The notes below the pieces were generated by a model. The model saw only the letters and a program-made list of their open reading frames with translations. It made no database searches and had not been told where the DNA came from. DNA of 64,000 nt from Quercus robur. Its lineage: Eukaryota > Streptophyta > Magnoliopsida > Fagales > Fagaceae. The position numbers were made by a program, and so were the translations under genes. This document shows, piece by piece, positions 10,863 to 21,708 of this stretch. The stretch is taken from assembly GCF_932294415.1 (NCBI RefSeq), contig NC_065536.1, forward strand, positions 28,539,354 to 28,603,353. Direction: 5' to 3'. The stretch's first letter is position 1, and every line of letters starts with the position of its first letter.

Positions 10863-13041
10863 TCACTGAGAGGGGTCATCTCCAACGTTAGGCTCGTCCT
10901 GGGCAAGCTGAGTGGTGGCATCATCTTCAATATTGATGTCTTCAGAACTCTTCTCGAGAAGAGAGCTTGTAGCACCAAGGTTGAGCTTGATGGAGCTAAA
11001 GTCAACTTCAGGGAAGTTTTCCATAGCGTCCATACGAAAGTCTTCAAAGGCAACTGCATAGTTGGTGTCCAACAAATCAGTGAACTGTTTGGAAGCTTTG
11101 AACTCCACTACAGTGTCTTCTTTGGCCTTGTTAAGAAGGGTACTCAGCTCGTCATTCCTTTTTTGAAGGTAGTTAAGTCGAATGTCCTTCTCAACAATGT
11201 CAGCTCTAAGCTCTTCAATAAGGTTCCGCAGTTCCTTGGCCTTGTCTTTAGCCTTTGCTACCACCTCAACCTAGCCCTTGCAGTCATCCTTAACCTCCTA
11301 GATCCTCGTCTCAAGCAAGATCCTTGTCTTGTCCATCTCCATGGCCTGCTTGGACGCAGCTATGAACTTTGACATTGCCTACACAAGTGATTAAAAATTC
11401 TGTTAAAAAATATATATTCATATACATATTACTATCACAAGACGAGGTTAAAGTAATTACATACCTTGAAAAGATCATGAACAGTAGAATGCTCAAATTC
11501 TTTCAAGGACATGTCATAGCACGCAGCCACGTCCTCACCGGTTACAACCTTCTCAAACCTTTCCCAAGCTAAGTCCTCATTTTCTAGAAGGTTCATAGGA
11601 ACCCTTTGGGAAGGCTGAGACGAGGTAGGCGCAGTGGTCTTGGTCGGAGTGACTTCAATAGGAATGGACGAGTCAACATCAAAAATTTGTACAGACGGTT
11701 GAGAGGTGGGAAGACTAGGCTTGACAACCCCAGGTCTAGACGACCTATGCTTCGCCTTCTTTCCTCGATGACTAGGAAGGTTTCCCAAGTCAAGCGTCTT
11801 GGATAAAGTTTTTCTCTTGTCCCCAACGGAAGGACGAAGTTAGGATTGAGCCTCAGGCCTGGTTGCCTCGTCCACCACTTCCTTTCCCTTATTCTCCTTC
11901 ATGGTTGCCATTCCTAAAAGAAAAACATAAAGTTTAGCTAAAGAGTATAACTCAAATAATACTCAGATAATTTTTAAGTAAAAAAGAAAACTCACGTCTA
12001 TAAACAGTGAGCTCGTGAGCAATAGCTTCAGTAGATGGCTCAGGACTGAGTCCCCTCGTAGCAAGACGTTGAAGGGTCACCAGCGAATGGAACTCCTATC
12101 AGCATATAGACGAGCTCTAAAGATGTGGCCATGATAAACTTTTCTTTAAGAGTGTCATCCAACAGCCATTAAAAAAATAAAATAAATAAAAAACATACCT
12201 TCAGGACGAAGATTCCCTAATTCTCCGGTATAAGGGGCAAATGGATCCTTACCAACCTCAACAGGGTGCCCAGACTAGAAACCAGAGACGAAGAAAAACT
12301 CTATCTTCCAGTTTCTGTCAAACGTTACCAAAGACTTAATTAATCTACAATCTTTACCCCTGGCTATAAATTGATAAAAGTTAAGGGATTGGTTAATTTC
12401 TGAGGTTTTGTAGTAGAAGAGGAACTTGTCCATAGTGAGAGGATGATCCCTTTCAAACACTTCCCTCCACAAAACTTGCATAGGGATGACCGGTCTCCAT
12501 ACATTGGGGTTAAATTGACACACTCCTAAACCTAACCTAGTGAGTAATTCCCTAGCAAAGGCATTAAGGGGTAAGCCAAGTCCCCCTAAAAGGTAAGCTT
12601 AATAGACGCCTATCCCGAAACGAGGGTTACAACACCACTCCCCACGAATGGCTGACTAGGGTTAAGATCGTTTGGGATCTGGTACCAACTCCTAAGTGTA
12701 GTAAGCCTCCTTTCATCTGTTTTAGAAGGGATGCCTACAGCACAACTGTACACTGTCTCTACTTCATCTAAAGGAGGGGATGAAGATATGCTCGTCAAGG
12801 TGCCAGCTCGAGACCCGGAAGCTGCCCTCATCCTAAGATGCTCTTGGAAAACCTCTAGATGAACCCCAAGAACACTAGAGGTGTATTCCTCGTTTGTAGT
12901 ATTCCCACTACTACTACTGCTACTGGAACCACTATAACTGGTTGAGTCATGGTACTCTTCTATAGTCTTATCTACACTATTACTAGATGAAGAGATGACA
13001 ACTTCAGACATGTTAAAATTTGAAGGAAAACCTAAGAACAA
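10863..13041 (-). pseudogene. Antisense spliced gene inside the Tat element
   Basis: Four minus-strand segments lie in order. 13041-12610 starts with Met and a Ser-rich region, then SWYQIPNDLNPSQPFVGSG. 12523-12275 has CQFNPNVWRPVIPMQVLWRE. 11826-11465 is basic, GKKAKHRSSRPG. 11378-10863 is a Glu/Lys-rich coiled coil, KDKAKELRNLIEELRADIVEKD, with an acidic end. Two introns have canonical borders on the minus strand: 11914-11995 (GTGAG..AG, 82 nt) and 11379-11464 (GTATGT..AG, 86 nt). Plant Tat elements are known to carry an antisense ORF related to Pfam 'putative gypsy type transposon' proteins; I believe this is one. Breaks: stops near 11275 and 11300, one near 11842, frameshift at about 12560, and an acceptor missing after the donor at 12198. 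Confidence 0.6.
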
Positions 13042-13371
13042 GGATGAGAAGAGTACCTGGCTCTAGACGAAGGAAGACTAGGCACACGGAAATACTTCTA
13101 GACGAGGCACTAAATGAGGAATGTCAAGGGAGAGAATCTAAGAAATGTGAAGGGTAGGAGAGGAATTCCACTATTTTATATGCAGCAAATTTTGGCATCT
13201 GAAACAACACAACCAACCTGAGAACGACACGTGGCATATTCCTCGAAAAGGTAAATCAACGCAATCAATCACCAATGAGGTCATGACACATGGCATGACA
13301 TCTAACAACTAATGTAAAGGCACGTCCAAAGAACAGTAGTAAATTTTACAGTGCTTTGGATAACCCTTGGA

Positions 13372-13383
13372 CAAGGGGGCAAC
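13372..13383 (+). other. Polypurine tract of the Tat element
   Basis: AAGGGGGCAAC immediately precedes the 3' LTR start TGATGGTG. This is the plus-strand primer site, matching the common 'agggggcaac-TG' border in Tat elements. Confidence 0.8.
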
Positions 13384-14002
13384 TGATGGTGAATTGAAAA
13401 TTGAACCAACTCCAATTTGTCCATGAGGGTCGTCTAGGCCAAGAAGACAAGAATGGTTGTACCTAGCAAAACAGTCGTCCAAAGGTATATGGGTTGTCCA
13501 TGAGGAAAGCACCTGGACGACCCCCGACACTTGGAAAATTCCATAGAGATTTATCTGCAAGAGCTAGTAAATTAAGCCACGTGTTATTATTTTGAGATAT
13601 GAGTAAGATCTTGGTTCATCGCTATAACTTCCTACTCAGTACTTCACTTCCAACCACAATTATAGAAGATAAAAATAAAGCATTCCAACTCCTATAGTGG
13701 TTGTGGAAGTTAACCTTGAACCCACTGAACTCCTCAAATATAGGGGAAGTTACGAGACAAGTAACCGTTTCGAGAGCACACTATATAAACACTCATTCAC
13801 ATCAAATAAAGGTAAGTTTTGAGACAACTCCTAAAAAGTTGGAACTCTAGAATTTAAGAAATAAACTAACTTAAGCATCGGAGGGTTCTTGGTCGGTCTG
13901 CCCCAGTCATTGTTGATCATGTGTTTTCCTTTTTAGGCCTTTCAAGTAGTCACTAGATCATTGAAGCCTGGGGCTTTTAGCATATGGATTTTTGGTGCAT
14001 CA
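13384..14002 (+). repeat. 3' LTR of the Tat element
   Basis: 619 bp, beginning TGATGGTGAATTG after the polypurine tract and ending GTGCATCA, matching the end of the truncated 5' LTR. A TATA box (ctatataaac, about 13780-13790) gives a plausible promoter, with the U3/R boundary near 13815. The start is rich in CGTCC/GGACGA words like the preceding 3' region. Confidence 0.85.
13780..13790 (+). promoter_or_regulatory. TATA box in the 3' LTR
   Basis: CTATATAAAC about 400 bp into the LTR, the usual position for the LTR promoter. The equivalent promoter of the 5' LTR has been deleted, so the element cannot start its own genomic transcript; this copy could drive transcription outward into 14-17 kb. 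Confidence 0.6.
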
Positions 14003-14015
14003 TCAGATACTACTA

Positions 14016-14415
14016 CCTTGAGATATACTTGCTGCCTTTGGGTGAATATGAACATAAATGCTATGTTAGATGAATGGTGGGTTTCTTTGCATTTGGGATA
14101 TATATACCATGTTTGGATATTAGATGCATGTTAGTGTGAATACTTGGGATAATGTGCCATGATGCTATGCTTGAATACCTTGGTGATCAATGTTAATTCT
14201 TTATTGATGCTATTGCCTTGTGATATACTTGCTTCCTTTAGGTGAATATGAACATAAATGCCATGTTAGTTGAATGGTAGGTTTCTTTGGAATTGGGATA
14301 ATATGCCATGTTTGAGTGTTAGATACATGTTAGTGTGTGTAAGTTTAAACTAACCTATTAGAAGACCCTTTGATGGGAATAGGATTTGAAACATAATGAG
14401 TGGAGGTTAACTTAC
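14016..14415. repeat. Two tandem copies of a 200-bp unit
   Basis: 'ccttg(a/t)gatatacttgc' occurs at 14016 and again at 14216. The two units align along their length (atgaacataaatgc(c/t)atgtta, ggtttctttg, gccatgtttg), roughly 80-85% identical by eye. No coding potential. It sits directly after the Tat 3' LTR. Confidence 0.8.
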
Positions 14416-14640
14416 GGGTCGAATGGGGTTGGGTGTCTAATACCTTTTCATCCCCATACCTAAACTCTAAACAGGTGCTCTGGTAAGATTAGTTCTTCAC
14501 ATAAGGACACTATACATATAGTTCCTAGACCTAATCTAGGTGGCAACTCTATTTACACCCTTCGTCCATTCCACTTTAGGCTGAGGCATACTTCCTACAA
14601 TGGTAGTCCACTCGTTCACATGCACTTACACCCACACACT
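14416..14640. other. Possible fragment of another LTR element
   Basis: Contains 'acttacgggtcgaatggggttgggtgtctaatacc' type sequence and 'aggtggcaactc', phrases I associate with the U5 end of some plant LTRs. No boundaries or domains could be confirmed. Confidence 0.3.
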
Positions 14641-14649
14641 TGACTAAAC

Positions 14650-15500
14650 ATTTGTGTCAAAACACAAAATTCCACTAAATATGAGCATTTTTGCTAAAAG
14701 GTCCACTTGAAACAAGAATTTATGTCGAAACAAGAATTTATGTCGAAACACAAGAGGCCATTCAGCATGAGCATTTATGTCCAAACACAATAGGCCACTC
14801 TATATGAGCATTTATGCTGAAGGAACCACTTGACCAAGCATTTACGTCCAAAAAAAACAGGCCACTCAACATGAGCATTTATGTCAAAAAAACCACTCGA
14901 CACGAGTATTTATATCCAAACACAACCATTCAACATAAGCATTAACACCAAAGACACAAGCAGCCACATATGACTCACACAAGCACACAATCAAACAAGA
15001 TTTGAAAGAACAAATACTCAAGACTCATGCAAACATTAAAGATGCATGCAAGGATGCAAAACACAATCACACATGACTCAACACAAGTAAAAGAGCACAC
15101 AATCACACAAAAATTAAACAAATAAACACAAATGACTCACATAAACATCAAAGAAACATATGATCACAACATTCCTACAAACAATCACACATAACATTAG
15201 GTGAACATCAAAGATGTATGCAAAAGTTTTAGTAACACAAAACATGATCACACAAAAATTACATCAAAGGTACATATGGTCACACAAGATTTGTACATGA
15301 CAACATGGATGAACACAATAGCATAGAGGTCACACAAACATAACAAAGCACGCAATAACATAAGATTCACATAAAAAGACAAACAAAATGGGCCTAGAGC
15401 CCAAGACAAAATGAGGATGGGCCTAAAGTCCAACACAAAACAAGAAGGGACTTAAGGCCCAAATGGAGTATGAGATGGGCCTCAGGCCCAAGATGAAACA
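14650..15500. repeat. Degenerate minisatellite tracts
   Basis: Three successive short-period arrays. (a) 14650-14950: units built on 'gagcatttatgtccaaacacaa(g/t)aggccac'. (b) About 14960-15330: CACACAA/ATCAAAGATGCATG words. (c) 15385-15500: 'gggcct(a/c)a(g/a)gcccaa' inverted words repeated about every 35 bp. No gene is seen. Confidence 0.6.
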
Positions 15501-15790
15501 AGAATGCAAACAAGTAAATAAACACATGAAATCACAAGAGAAAATAAACATGCAAACAATTAGACAAAACATAAAAAATCAAACAACAAAAGCACAATGA
15601 CCAACTACAAGAATTGCAAGGAAACATGAAGATAAAAAAGACAAGGACAGACATGACAACTTCTAAAGAAGCAACAAATATAGAAAAACACTTAAACTAA
15701 GGATAACATAGATGACATAAAGGACACATAATTCAAGGTCAAACAAACTCTATGAGGGACTCTTGGCTCCATGGGAATGCTCTTGTAAAA

Positions 15791-16610
15791 GAGGCAAAAG
15801 GAATAAGTATAATAGGGCCAAAACCCAACAATGAAAGGAAGAAGGAAAGGACCTTGAAAACAAGGTGCAAACAACCCCATAAAAATGGTGCAAGTGAAGA
15901 GGTCCTTGAATGAGACCAGCCCAGCAAATAGGGGAGCTCAAAAAGGGTTCACCGGGGAAAAGGCCATTAGAAACCAAGTTCCTTGAGAAAAAAGGATTGA
16001 AACGAACAAATGATCCCATCAAACCTTGGGACCTGGAATTGAAAACCAACCATCGCAAAAGAGGCAAAAGGAATAAGTATAATAGGGCCAAAACCCAACA
16101 ATGAAAGAAAGAAGGAAAGGGCATTGAAAACAAGGTGCAAACAACCCCATAAAAATGGTGCAAGTGAAGAGGTCCTCGAATGAAACCAGCCCAGCAAATA
16201 GGGGAGCTCAAAAAGGGTTCACCGGGGAAAAGGCCATTAGAAACCAAGTTCCCTGAGAAAGAGGATTGAAAGGAACAAATAATCCCACCAAACCTTGGGA
16301 CCTGGAATTGAAAACCAACCATCTCATGAGGGAAAAGGAATAAGTATAATAGGGCCAAAACCCAACAATGAAAGAAAGAAGGAAAGGGCCTTGAAAACAA
16401 GGTGCAAACAACCCTATAAAAATGGTGCAATTGAAGAGGTCCTTGAATGAGACCAGCCCAGCAAATAGGGGAGCTCAAAAAGGGTTCATTAGGGAAAAGG
16501 CCTTTAGAAACCAAGTTCCCTGAGAAAAGAGGATTGAAAGGAACAAATGATCCCACCAAACCTTGGGACCTGGAATTGAAAACCAACCATCCCATGAGGG
16601 AAAGGGAGAG
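15791..16610. repeat. Three tandem copies of a 270-bp unit
   Basis: The word 'gaggcaaaaggaataag' or its derivative starts units at 15791, 16061 and 16331. 'ggtcct(t/c)gaatga' recurs at 15901, 16171 and 16438. Unit length is 267-270 bp. Because the unit is close to a multiple of three, a 294-codon minus-strand frame (15750-16634) stays open across the array and would encode a repeated hydrophobic peptide. That frame is best read as a by-product of the repeat, not a gene. Confidence 0.85.
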
Positions 16611-16639
16611 GAACCTCACCAAAAGGAAAAACACTTTTG

Positions 16640-17390
16640 AAGTTCACCCAAATCAATAAAGAATCTATACCATTTTAGAAATGAGGCACGATATGTAGAG
16701 TCCCTATCAGAATGAAGAAACCTTCGAAATACCTTGAGAAAAGACCCATCCTTATTGACCTCAAGGGTGCTTTCAAGGACAAGTTCTCAAAAAAGAGAAA
16801 TAAGAATAAGAATGGAAAAGAAGCACCTAGAGCTTTAACACAAGGACAAACCGCAAGATCAAGGCAAAGAGAGAAGGTAGTAATTTTGAGGCCTTCCAAG
16901 ACTAGTATAGAAGGGGAGGAATCAGCCATGGAAGACAATGAGAAACAGAGAACAAAAAGGAGAAACAATAGAAAGAGAAAAACATGAAGCAATAGAGAAA
17001 AATTGGCAATTACAGTGAGAATATAAAATTTAGGTCAAGTTTCTTAAAAGTAGTGGTCCTTGTTTATAGTATTGCTTAGGGGATGTACATCGATCCAAGG
17101 ATCCAAACTTTGTAAGTCTTTATGGACCTCAAGGTCCAGTTAAGTCTATGAAGTTTTGGGCTTATGGGCTTTGTCCCATTCCCCCAAAGGATTTATATTT
17201 GGATTCTTTGACTTATTAATAAGAGCTCATTGAATATATTTATGTTTGCCAATATTGTGTTGCTTCCATAGTTTTTTGGGGAAATATAAATATATATATA
17301 TATATATATAAATTGTTGTATTTCTTGGATTTAAATGTGCAATGTCCATTAAAACGACCCAATTGGCTGCAGTGGGACCAAACCCAATTT
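16640..17390. other. Repeat-derived intergenic sequence
   Basis: A 91-codon Lys-rich plus frame (16712-16987) has no recognisable domain. Position 17290-17310 is a short (TA)n. 'gggcttatgggctttgtccc' at 17160 resembles other GGGC/GCCC words nearby. Nothing firm. Confidence 0.35.
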
Positions 17391-17400
17391 CCTCACTCAG

Positions 17401-17575
17401 TAGGGGTGCATGTGGTTCAGTCGATGCAGTTTTTTTTCAAATTTATCACCGAACCGATAGAGATCGATTTTCTCATAATTAGAACCGATGCACACCACCT
17501 AAGGTCAGTTTTCTGACCTATTGCGGTGCGGTTTTTTGCGGTCAGTTTAATCGGTTTGTTCGGCTTAAGATTATT
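17401..17575 (+). mobile_element. Possible end of a hAT-type element
   Basis: TAGGGGTGCATGTGGTTCAG at 17401 followed by repeated 'gcggtttt'/'ggtcagtt'/'aatcggttt' words resembles the subterminal region of plant hAT elements. I could not find the matching opposite terminus or an 8-bp duplication, so it would be a truncated end. Confidence 0.35.
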
Positions 17576-17579
17576 AAAA

Positions 17580-18460
17580 AAAAAAATTATTCAAGACTTC
17601 AAGCAAATACAAATTGTTCAAGACAAATATCAATTCACCAACCTATTCAAGACTGCAAACAAATACGAACTTTTATTTATTTATTAAGCTGTCAAAGTAA
17701 GCTGCCAAAGTCAAACTCTAATTTTTTAAGCAATTAACCTATTCAATCTCCAATAGTTCATCTAAACAAAATGTCCAATAGAGTTACAGAGTCTTTGAAA
17801 AATATTCACATTGTCAGATATCTTAAGAACTTAAGTTAAAGGCGAGAGGTGAGAGAGAAACAGCACCCTGAAGGAAAAAAAAATTTTAATAAAAATAAAA
17901 AAATAAAAAGCCCTTTTCAACAGCACCCTGTGAAACATATTATTGCATTTTAATCTTCTTCAATACAATGATAGAAACAAATCCCAAAACCATCCCCTTT
18001 TCTGCGTTATATCCTCAGCAACCAAAGTACATAAACACACTAAGTTCACTAACAGTACACAGTCAAAAAGTCAAAGCAATCAAACTTTATGCTTTGGATT
18101 TCTCTACAAACTAACACAAAGCCACAAACCATTTCTACGTTACCCATAAAAAAATTATTATTATAATCACTTACCTGATGTGGTGTTTGTTGTCTAGTGA
18201 GCAGTGAGACACTGAGAGTGAGACAATGAGAGTTGAGAACCATGAGGCGAGAGAGAAGAGTTAGGTGAGAGGAGGAAAAGAAAGAATATATAATAGGCCC
18301 GCTTGACCTAGTGTAAAACAACAACGTTTTTTTATTTTTTATTAATTTTAAACCCAAGAGAAAGTGAGAAACGCATAGTTTTGTTTTGTTTTTTTTTTTT
18401 TTTTTTATTATATATAAAAAAATTTGTTGCTACTTGCTACAGTAAACACGCCGTTATACA
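17580..18460. other. Intergenic, no feature recognised
   Basis: AT-rich sequence. Short frames here show no conserved motif. A GAGA-rich stretch occurs at 18195-18270 and a T run at 18388-18407. Confidence 0.4.
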
Positions 18461-18468
18461 CACACACG

Positions 18469-18513
<45 letters not shown>
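18459..18513. repeat. (CA)n(TA)n microsatellite
   Basis: A CA-repeat with one CGCA interruption passes directly into about 14 TA units. Confidence 0.95.
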
Positions 18514-18516
<3 letters not shown>

Positions 18517-18713
18517 TCGATTCAGGAGATTTTGGTTTCGGGGTTTCAATTTCGTTGGCTTTACCGCACCGGCATTGGATTGCCTTTCGCCCTCCACCAG
18601 CCGGCCTCGGCTCAGTTGGTCGGTCCCACCAGCGATGCGGCTACATCGGCGCCAGTCAGTCTTGTCGTCTCCAATACTGGTTTGAACAGTACTACTAAGT
18701 ATCTCATATCTTA

Positions 18714-19102
18714 GAGCATCTCTAATAGAAAAGATTAGCCAAAGTCATTTTTTGGAGAGCAAACCTAAAAACTCAGCTCCAACAAATTCTCTAAAAGAAA
18801 AACTTTTCCAAATTTTTTTTTGAACTTGCTAGAGTAGTTCTCTTGATCTAGAGAACACTGTAACAAATCCAAATAAAATTTTTTTCCCTTAAAAAAATCA
18901 AACAACTTAATAAACAAAAATTATTTCTCTCTCCTCTCATCTCTTTGTTTTAGTCACTGCTTCTCTCTCAAAGACTCAAACGTCTCACATAATCAAAACA
19001 AAAAACACAACAAAATCTAGATCTTATAACAACAAAGTTGAAACAAAACTCAAAACGCAATAGAATCAAAAAACACAAATTTTCTCATAAATCAAAACAA
19101 TA

Positions 19103-19133
<31 letters not shown>

Positions 19134-20163
19134 GATCTGACCCATCTGGGCCGCTAGGTGCATGTCTTTGGTGGTGGAGGCGGAGAAGACAATGGAGGGC
19201 AATGGTGGTGATCTCTCTCCCTCAGTGAAGCATCGGTGATTTCCCTCTCCCTCTCCTTCTTTCTCTTTCAATGTTTGATGAGAACAAATAAAATGGGTGA
19301 ATGGCAATGGCCTTTAGCTTAATAATAAAAAAATAAAAAAACTAACTACTGATTGTAAGCTTTTTAAGGAAAATTAATTAGAAGTTAATGAATAAAAGTA
19401 ATAAACCCTTTATGAAGGCGTGCACAATAATACATGACATGATAATTGAAGATGAATATGATGCCAATGGAGTAGAAGACTTTGATTATGAACAAGTGCC
19501 TAAAAGCATCCTTACAACAATGTCCCAAGAGCCTACAAAAGAATTTAGTCAATTTATGACGTTCATTGCACCCCATGAAAAAATTAAAAATAGAGAAACT
19601 CATTCTGAACTCCAATCGGATCTTGTTGAGCACTTGTGGCAATGATATAACGAGCCGTAGGATCATCTAATTTTAAGTTTTATGCTCTCAAAATTTTTAT
19701 GTCTTTAGTCTTTATTTTAATTTGAAATTTCTCTTCATTTATGTTAGTCTTGTATAGGTAAAATTCGATGTAATTTGAAATTTATCAAATCTATGTTAAT
19801 CTTGAAATTTGTCAAGTCTTTTTGAAATATATGACTATTGAAAAATATTACCATTTGAAAAATATGACCCTTAAAAAAAAAGGCTACTAAGAAAATCTAA
19901 TTGTTGGAAAATTTGAAAATGTTACCTTGAGAAATTTAAAAATATGGCTATTAGGAATTTAAAAAATATAGTTGTTGGGAATGAATAAAGAAATATTTAA
20001 AAAGAATAAAGAAATAATGAAGAAATAATATTTAAATGAGATGGAGAAAGGATAGAGAATTTATTAGAAAATGTATTTCAAAAAGTAGGCAGGTAAAAAA
20101 TAAATATCACTGTTCACTCTCTAAATAGTACTAAAAATTTAGAGAAACTGTTAGAGATGCATT
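18714..20163 (+). mobile_element. PIF/Harbinger element, degenerate
   Basis: Termini are inverted: GAGCATCTCTAATAG at the left, and at the right the complement reads AATGCATCTCTAACAG. Both are flanked by TTA (18711-18713 and 20164-20166), the 3-bp target preferred by PIF/Harbinger. Length is about 1450 bp. It carries the C-terminus of a Harbinger nuclease (19388-19645) and a run of about 28 A at 19108-19133. The N-terminal transposase and the Myb-like partner gene are missing. Confidence 0.82.
19388..19645 (+). pseudogene. Harbinger transposase (nuclease) C-terminal fragment
   Basis: 85 codons. KACTIIHDMIIEDE matches the ACxILHNMIVEDE block of PIF/Harbinger nucleases (PF04827/PF13359 type) that carries the last catalytic acidic residue. 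Downstream NRETHSELQSDLVEHLWQ matches the conserved C-terminal end and terminates in TGA as in intact proteins. The upstream two thirds, including the DD residues, is absent; the Met here is fortuitous. Confidence 0.85.
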
Positions 20164-20489
20164 TTATGCGGCCCTATGGACCCATAGATTTCCATTAGGT
20201 TTGGGCATGAGGAACCTTTCAAATGAAAAGGGTCCTACCAATACTAAAAAGTAAAAACAATATATAGACAGTCTCACTCCCTAGTCTCTACTAAAATCAG
20301 AAAAACGTTTCCAATATCAATCAAACTCCCAAATTCTAGAAAGACCCTTGATGGTTCCCTTCTTTTTGATGATTCAATAGTTATCAAGATGTGCCAAAAC
20401 TACTGGACTCCTAGCATTTGTTGATTCAAGTTTAAAATATGTTGACTAGGAGATAGATCATGTTGGCCATGGAAGAAAGTTGTCCCCCA

Positions 20490-20803
20490 CTGGCCTCTGT
20501 GCGCGTGCTCAGAGGCTCTTCTATTTTTTGGTTAAGGGTTACTTTAGAACATTTATTATACTTTGGGATTACTACATTTTTCAATCACCAAAAAAAAAAA
20601 AAAAAAAAAAAAAAAAACACAATAAAAGTGGGTTAGTGGGAGAGTGTTCCTATTTTATAGGTAATAATTTATTGCAAGTTAGACATGTATTTTACCAAAT
20701 TATCCTTTCATTTTATCTCTACTTAAACCTAGAGAAATAGGGATATTTTGGAACAAAAAAAGTTCAGTCCAAACAGGTGCAGTCCTTTAAATAGTAGTAT
20801 AGA
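20490..20803 (-). mobile_element. Helitron-like unit 1 (with 3' hairpin)
   Basis: Minus-strand reading starts TCTATACTACTATTTAAAGG at 20803. It ends near 20490 with a perfect 7-bp stem hairpin GCCTCTG..CAGAGGC (20493-20499 and 20510-20516) followed by CCAG then T. That is one base from the Helitron 3' terminus CTAG-T. An A-run of about 27 bases interrupts it at 20590-20616. No Rep/helicase, so non-autonomous. Confidence 0.55.
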
Positions 20804-21099
20804 TACGCGTGTGCTCAAAGGCTCTTCTATTTTTTGGTTAATGGTTAATTTAGAGCATTTATCATACTTTGGAATTACTACATTTTTCAATTACCAAATA
20901 AATAAATAAATAAATAAATAAAAGTTGGTTAGCGGGAGAGTATTCCTATTTTGTAGGTAATATTTTAGTGCAAGTTAGACATGTATTTTACCAAATTATC
21001 CTTTAGTTTTATCTCTATTTAAACCTAAGGAAATAGGGGTATTTTGGAACAAAAAAAGTCCAGTCCAAACAGTTGCAACCTCTTAAATAGTAGTATAGA
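20804..21099 (-). mobile_element. Helitron-like unit 2, tandem copy
   Basis: About 300 bp, highly similar to unit 1 over its full length (shared words 'gcaagttagacatgtattttaccaaattatcctt' region, 'ggtattttggaac'). Its minus-strand 5' end TCTATACTACTATTTAAG is at 21099. Its 3' end lacks the second hairpin arm and runs straight into the 5' end of unit 1. Where unit 1 has poly-A it has (AAAT)n. Confidence 0.55.
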
Positions 21100-21557
21100 T
21101 ATTAATAGTTAATATGCATGAACAACTTTTATAATTTTTTTTTATTTTAATTTCTGTATGAACAATCTGCGGAATGTATATTTTGATTCCTAAGAGAAAT
21201 CAAAATCAGCAAGACAAGTTTGTAAAATATCTATCAGTCGCCCCTTTTGCCATGGTATTCTTTTAGGGGCGCCCTCGCTTCGCTTTACCAATATGTTATT
21301 TATGATTTGGTGCGGAAGCTCCATTAAAATGGAATAAGATCCTCTATTTAAAAATGCAGGGTTGATGTAACTTTGAATATTCTTTTAACGCATTGAGATT
21401 AGAGAATGAACAAAAGTACTATGAAATTACCTTAAAAAAACATTGATAAGAAATTAAAAATAGAGTCACGCTAGTAAGTGTCTTTAGTGTATTGATTAAT
21501 AATCCATTTCAAAAAAGTTTTGACATAACTTTTATGGAAATGAAAAAAACTGTCATT

Positions 21558-21708
21558 AGGCCCCGTATGGTACACACACTCAAACATATATTTTCAGTTT
21601 TTAAACAACATTACATTTATATCCACACACTTTTTTACCCACATGAATTTCTACCCATATTTTCAAATATATATTTTCAGTTTTTAAGTAACATGCACCA
21701 AACACCCT
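21558..21708. mobile_element. Small MITE-like element
   Basis: About 150 bp, bounded by GGCCCCGTATGGTAC and a right end ACCAAACACCCTC, i.e. imperfect inverted termini of the 'GGCC..TTTGGT' class seen again at 52291-52412. It contains an internal repeat of 'atatattttcagtttttaa'. Confidence 0.4.

Larger units (their letters stand above)
4459..14002 (+). mobile_element. Tat-lineage Ty3/gypsy LTR retrotransposon, inactivated
   Basis: An almost complete element of 9.5 kb: truncated 5' LTR (4459-4548), primer binding site (4554-4569), gag, protease, reverse transcriptase, RNase H, a second archaeal-type RNase H, integrase, a long 3' region with an antisense gene, polypurine tract and full 3' LTR (13384-14002). 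Domain order protease-RT-RNH-aRNH-INT is diagnostic of the Tat group. All open frames are interrupted by stops and indels, and catalytic positions are mutated, so it cannot be autonomous. Its 5' LTR is fused to Copia sequence, so the target duplication cannot be checked. Confidence 0.9.

Noticed and set aside
14650..15350. Possible CRISPR-like spaced repeats
   Set aside because: Units are contiguous and diverged, without uniform spacers; plant nuclear minisatellite.
15910..16104. Plus-strand frames in the 270-bp repeat
   Set aside because: Short, low-complexity, same frame repeated at 16447; a by-product of the array.
18381..18714. Overlapping frames across the (CA)n(TA)n tract, GC-rich end at 18540-18700
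   Set aside because: His/Thr and Ile/Tyr runs come from the microsatellite; the GC-rich end has no family resemblance I can name.
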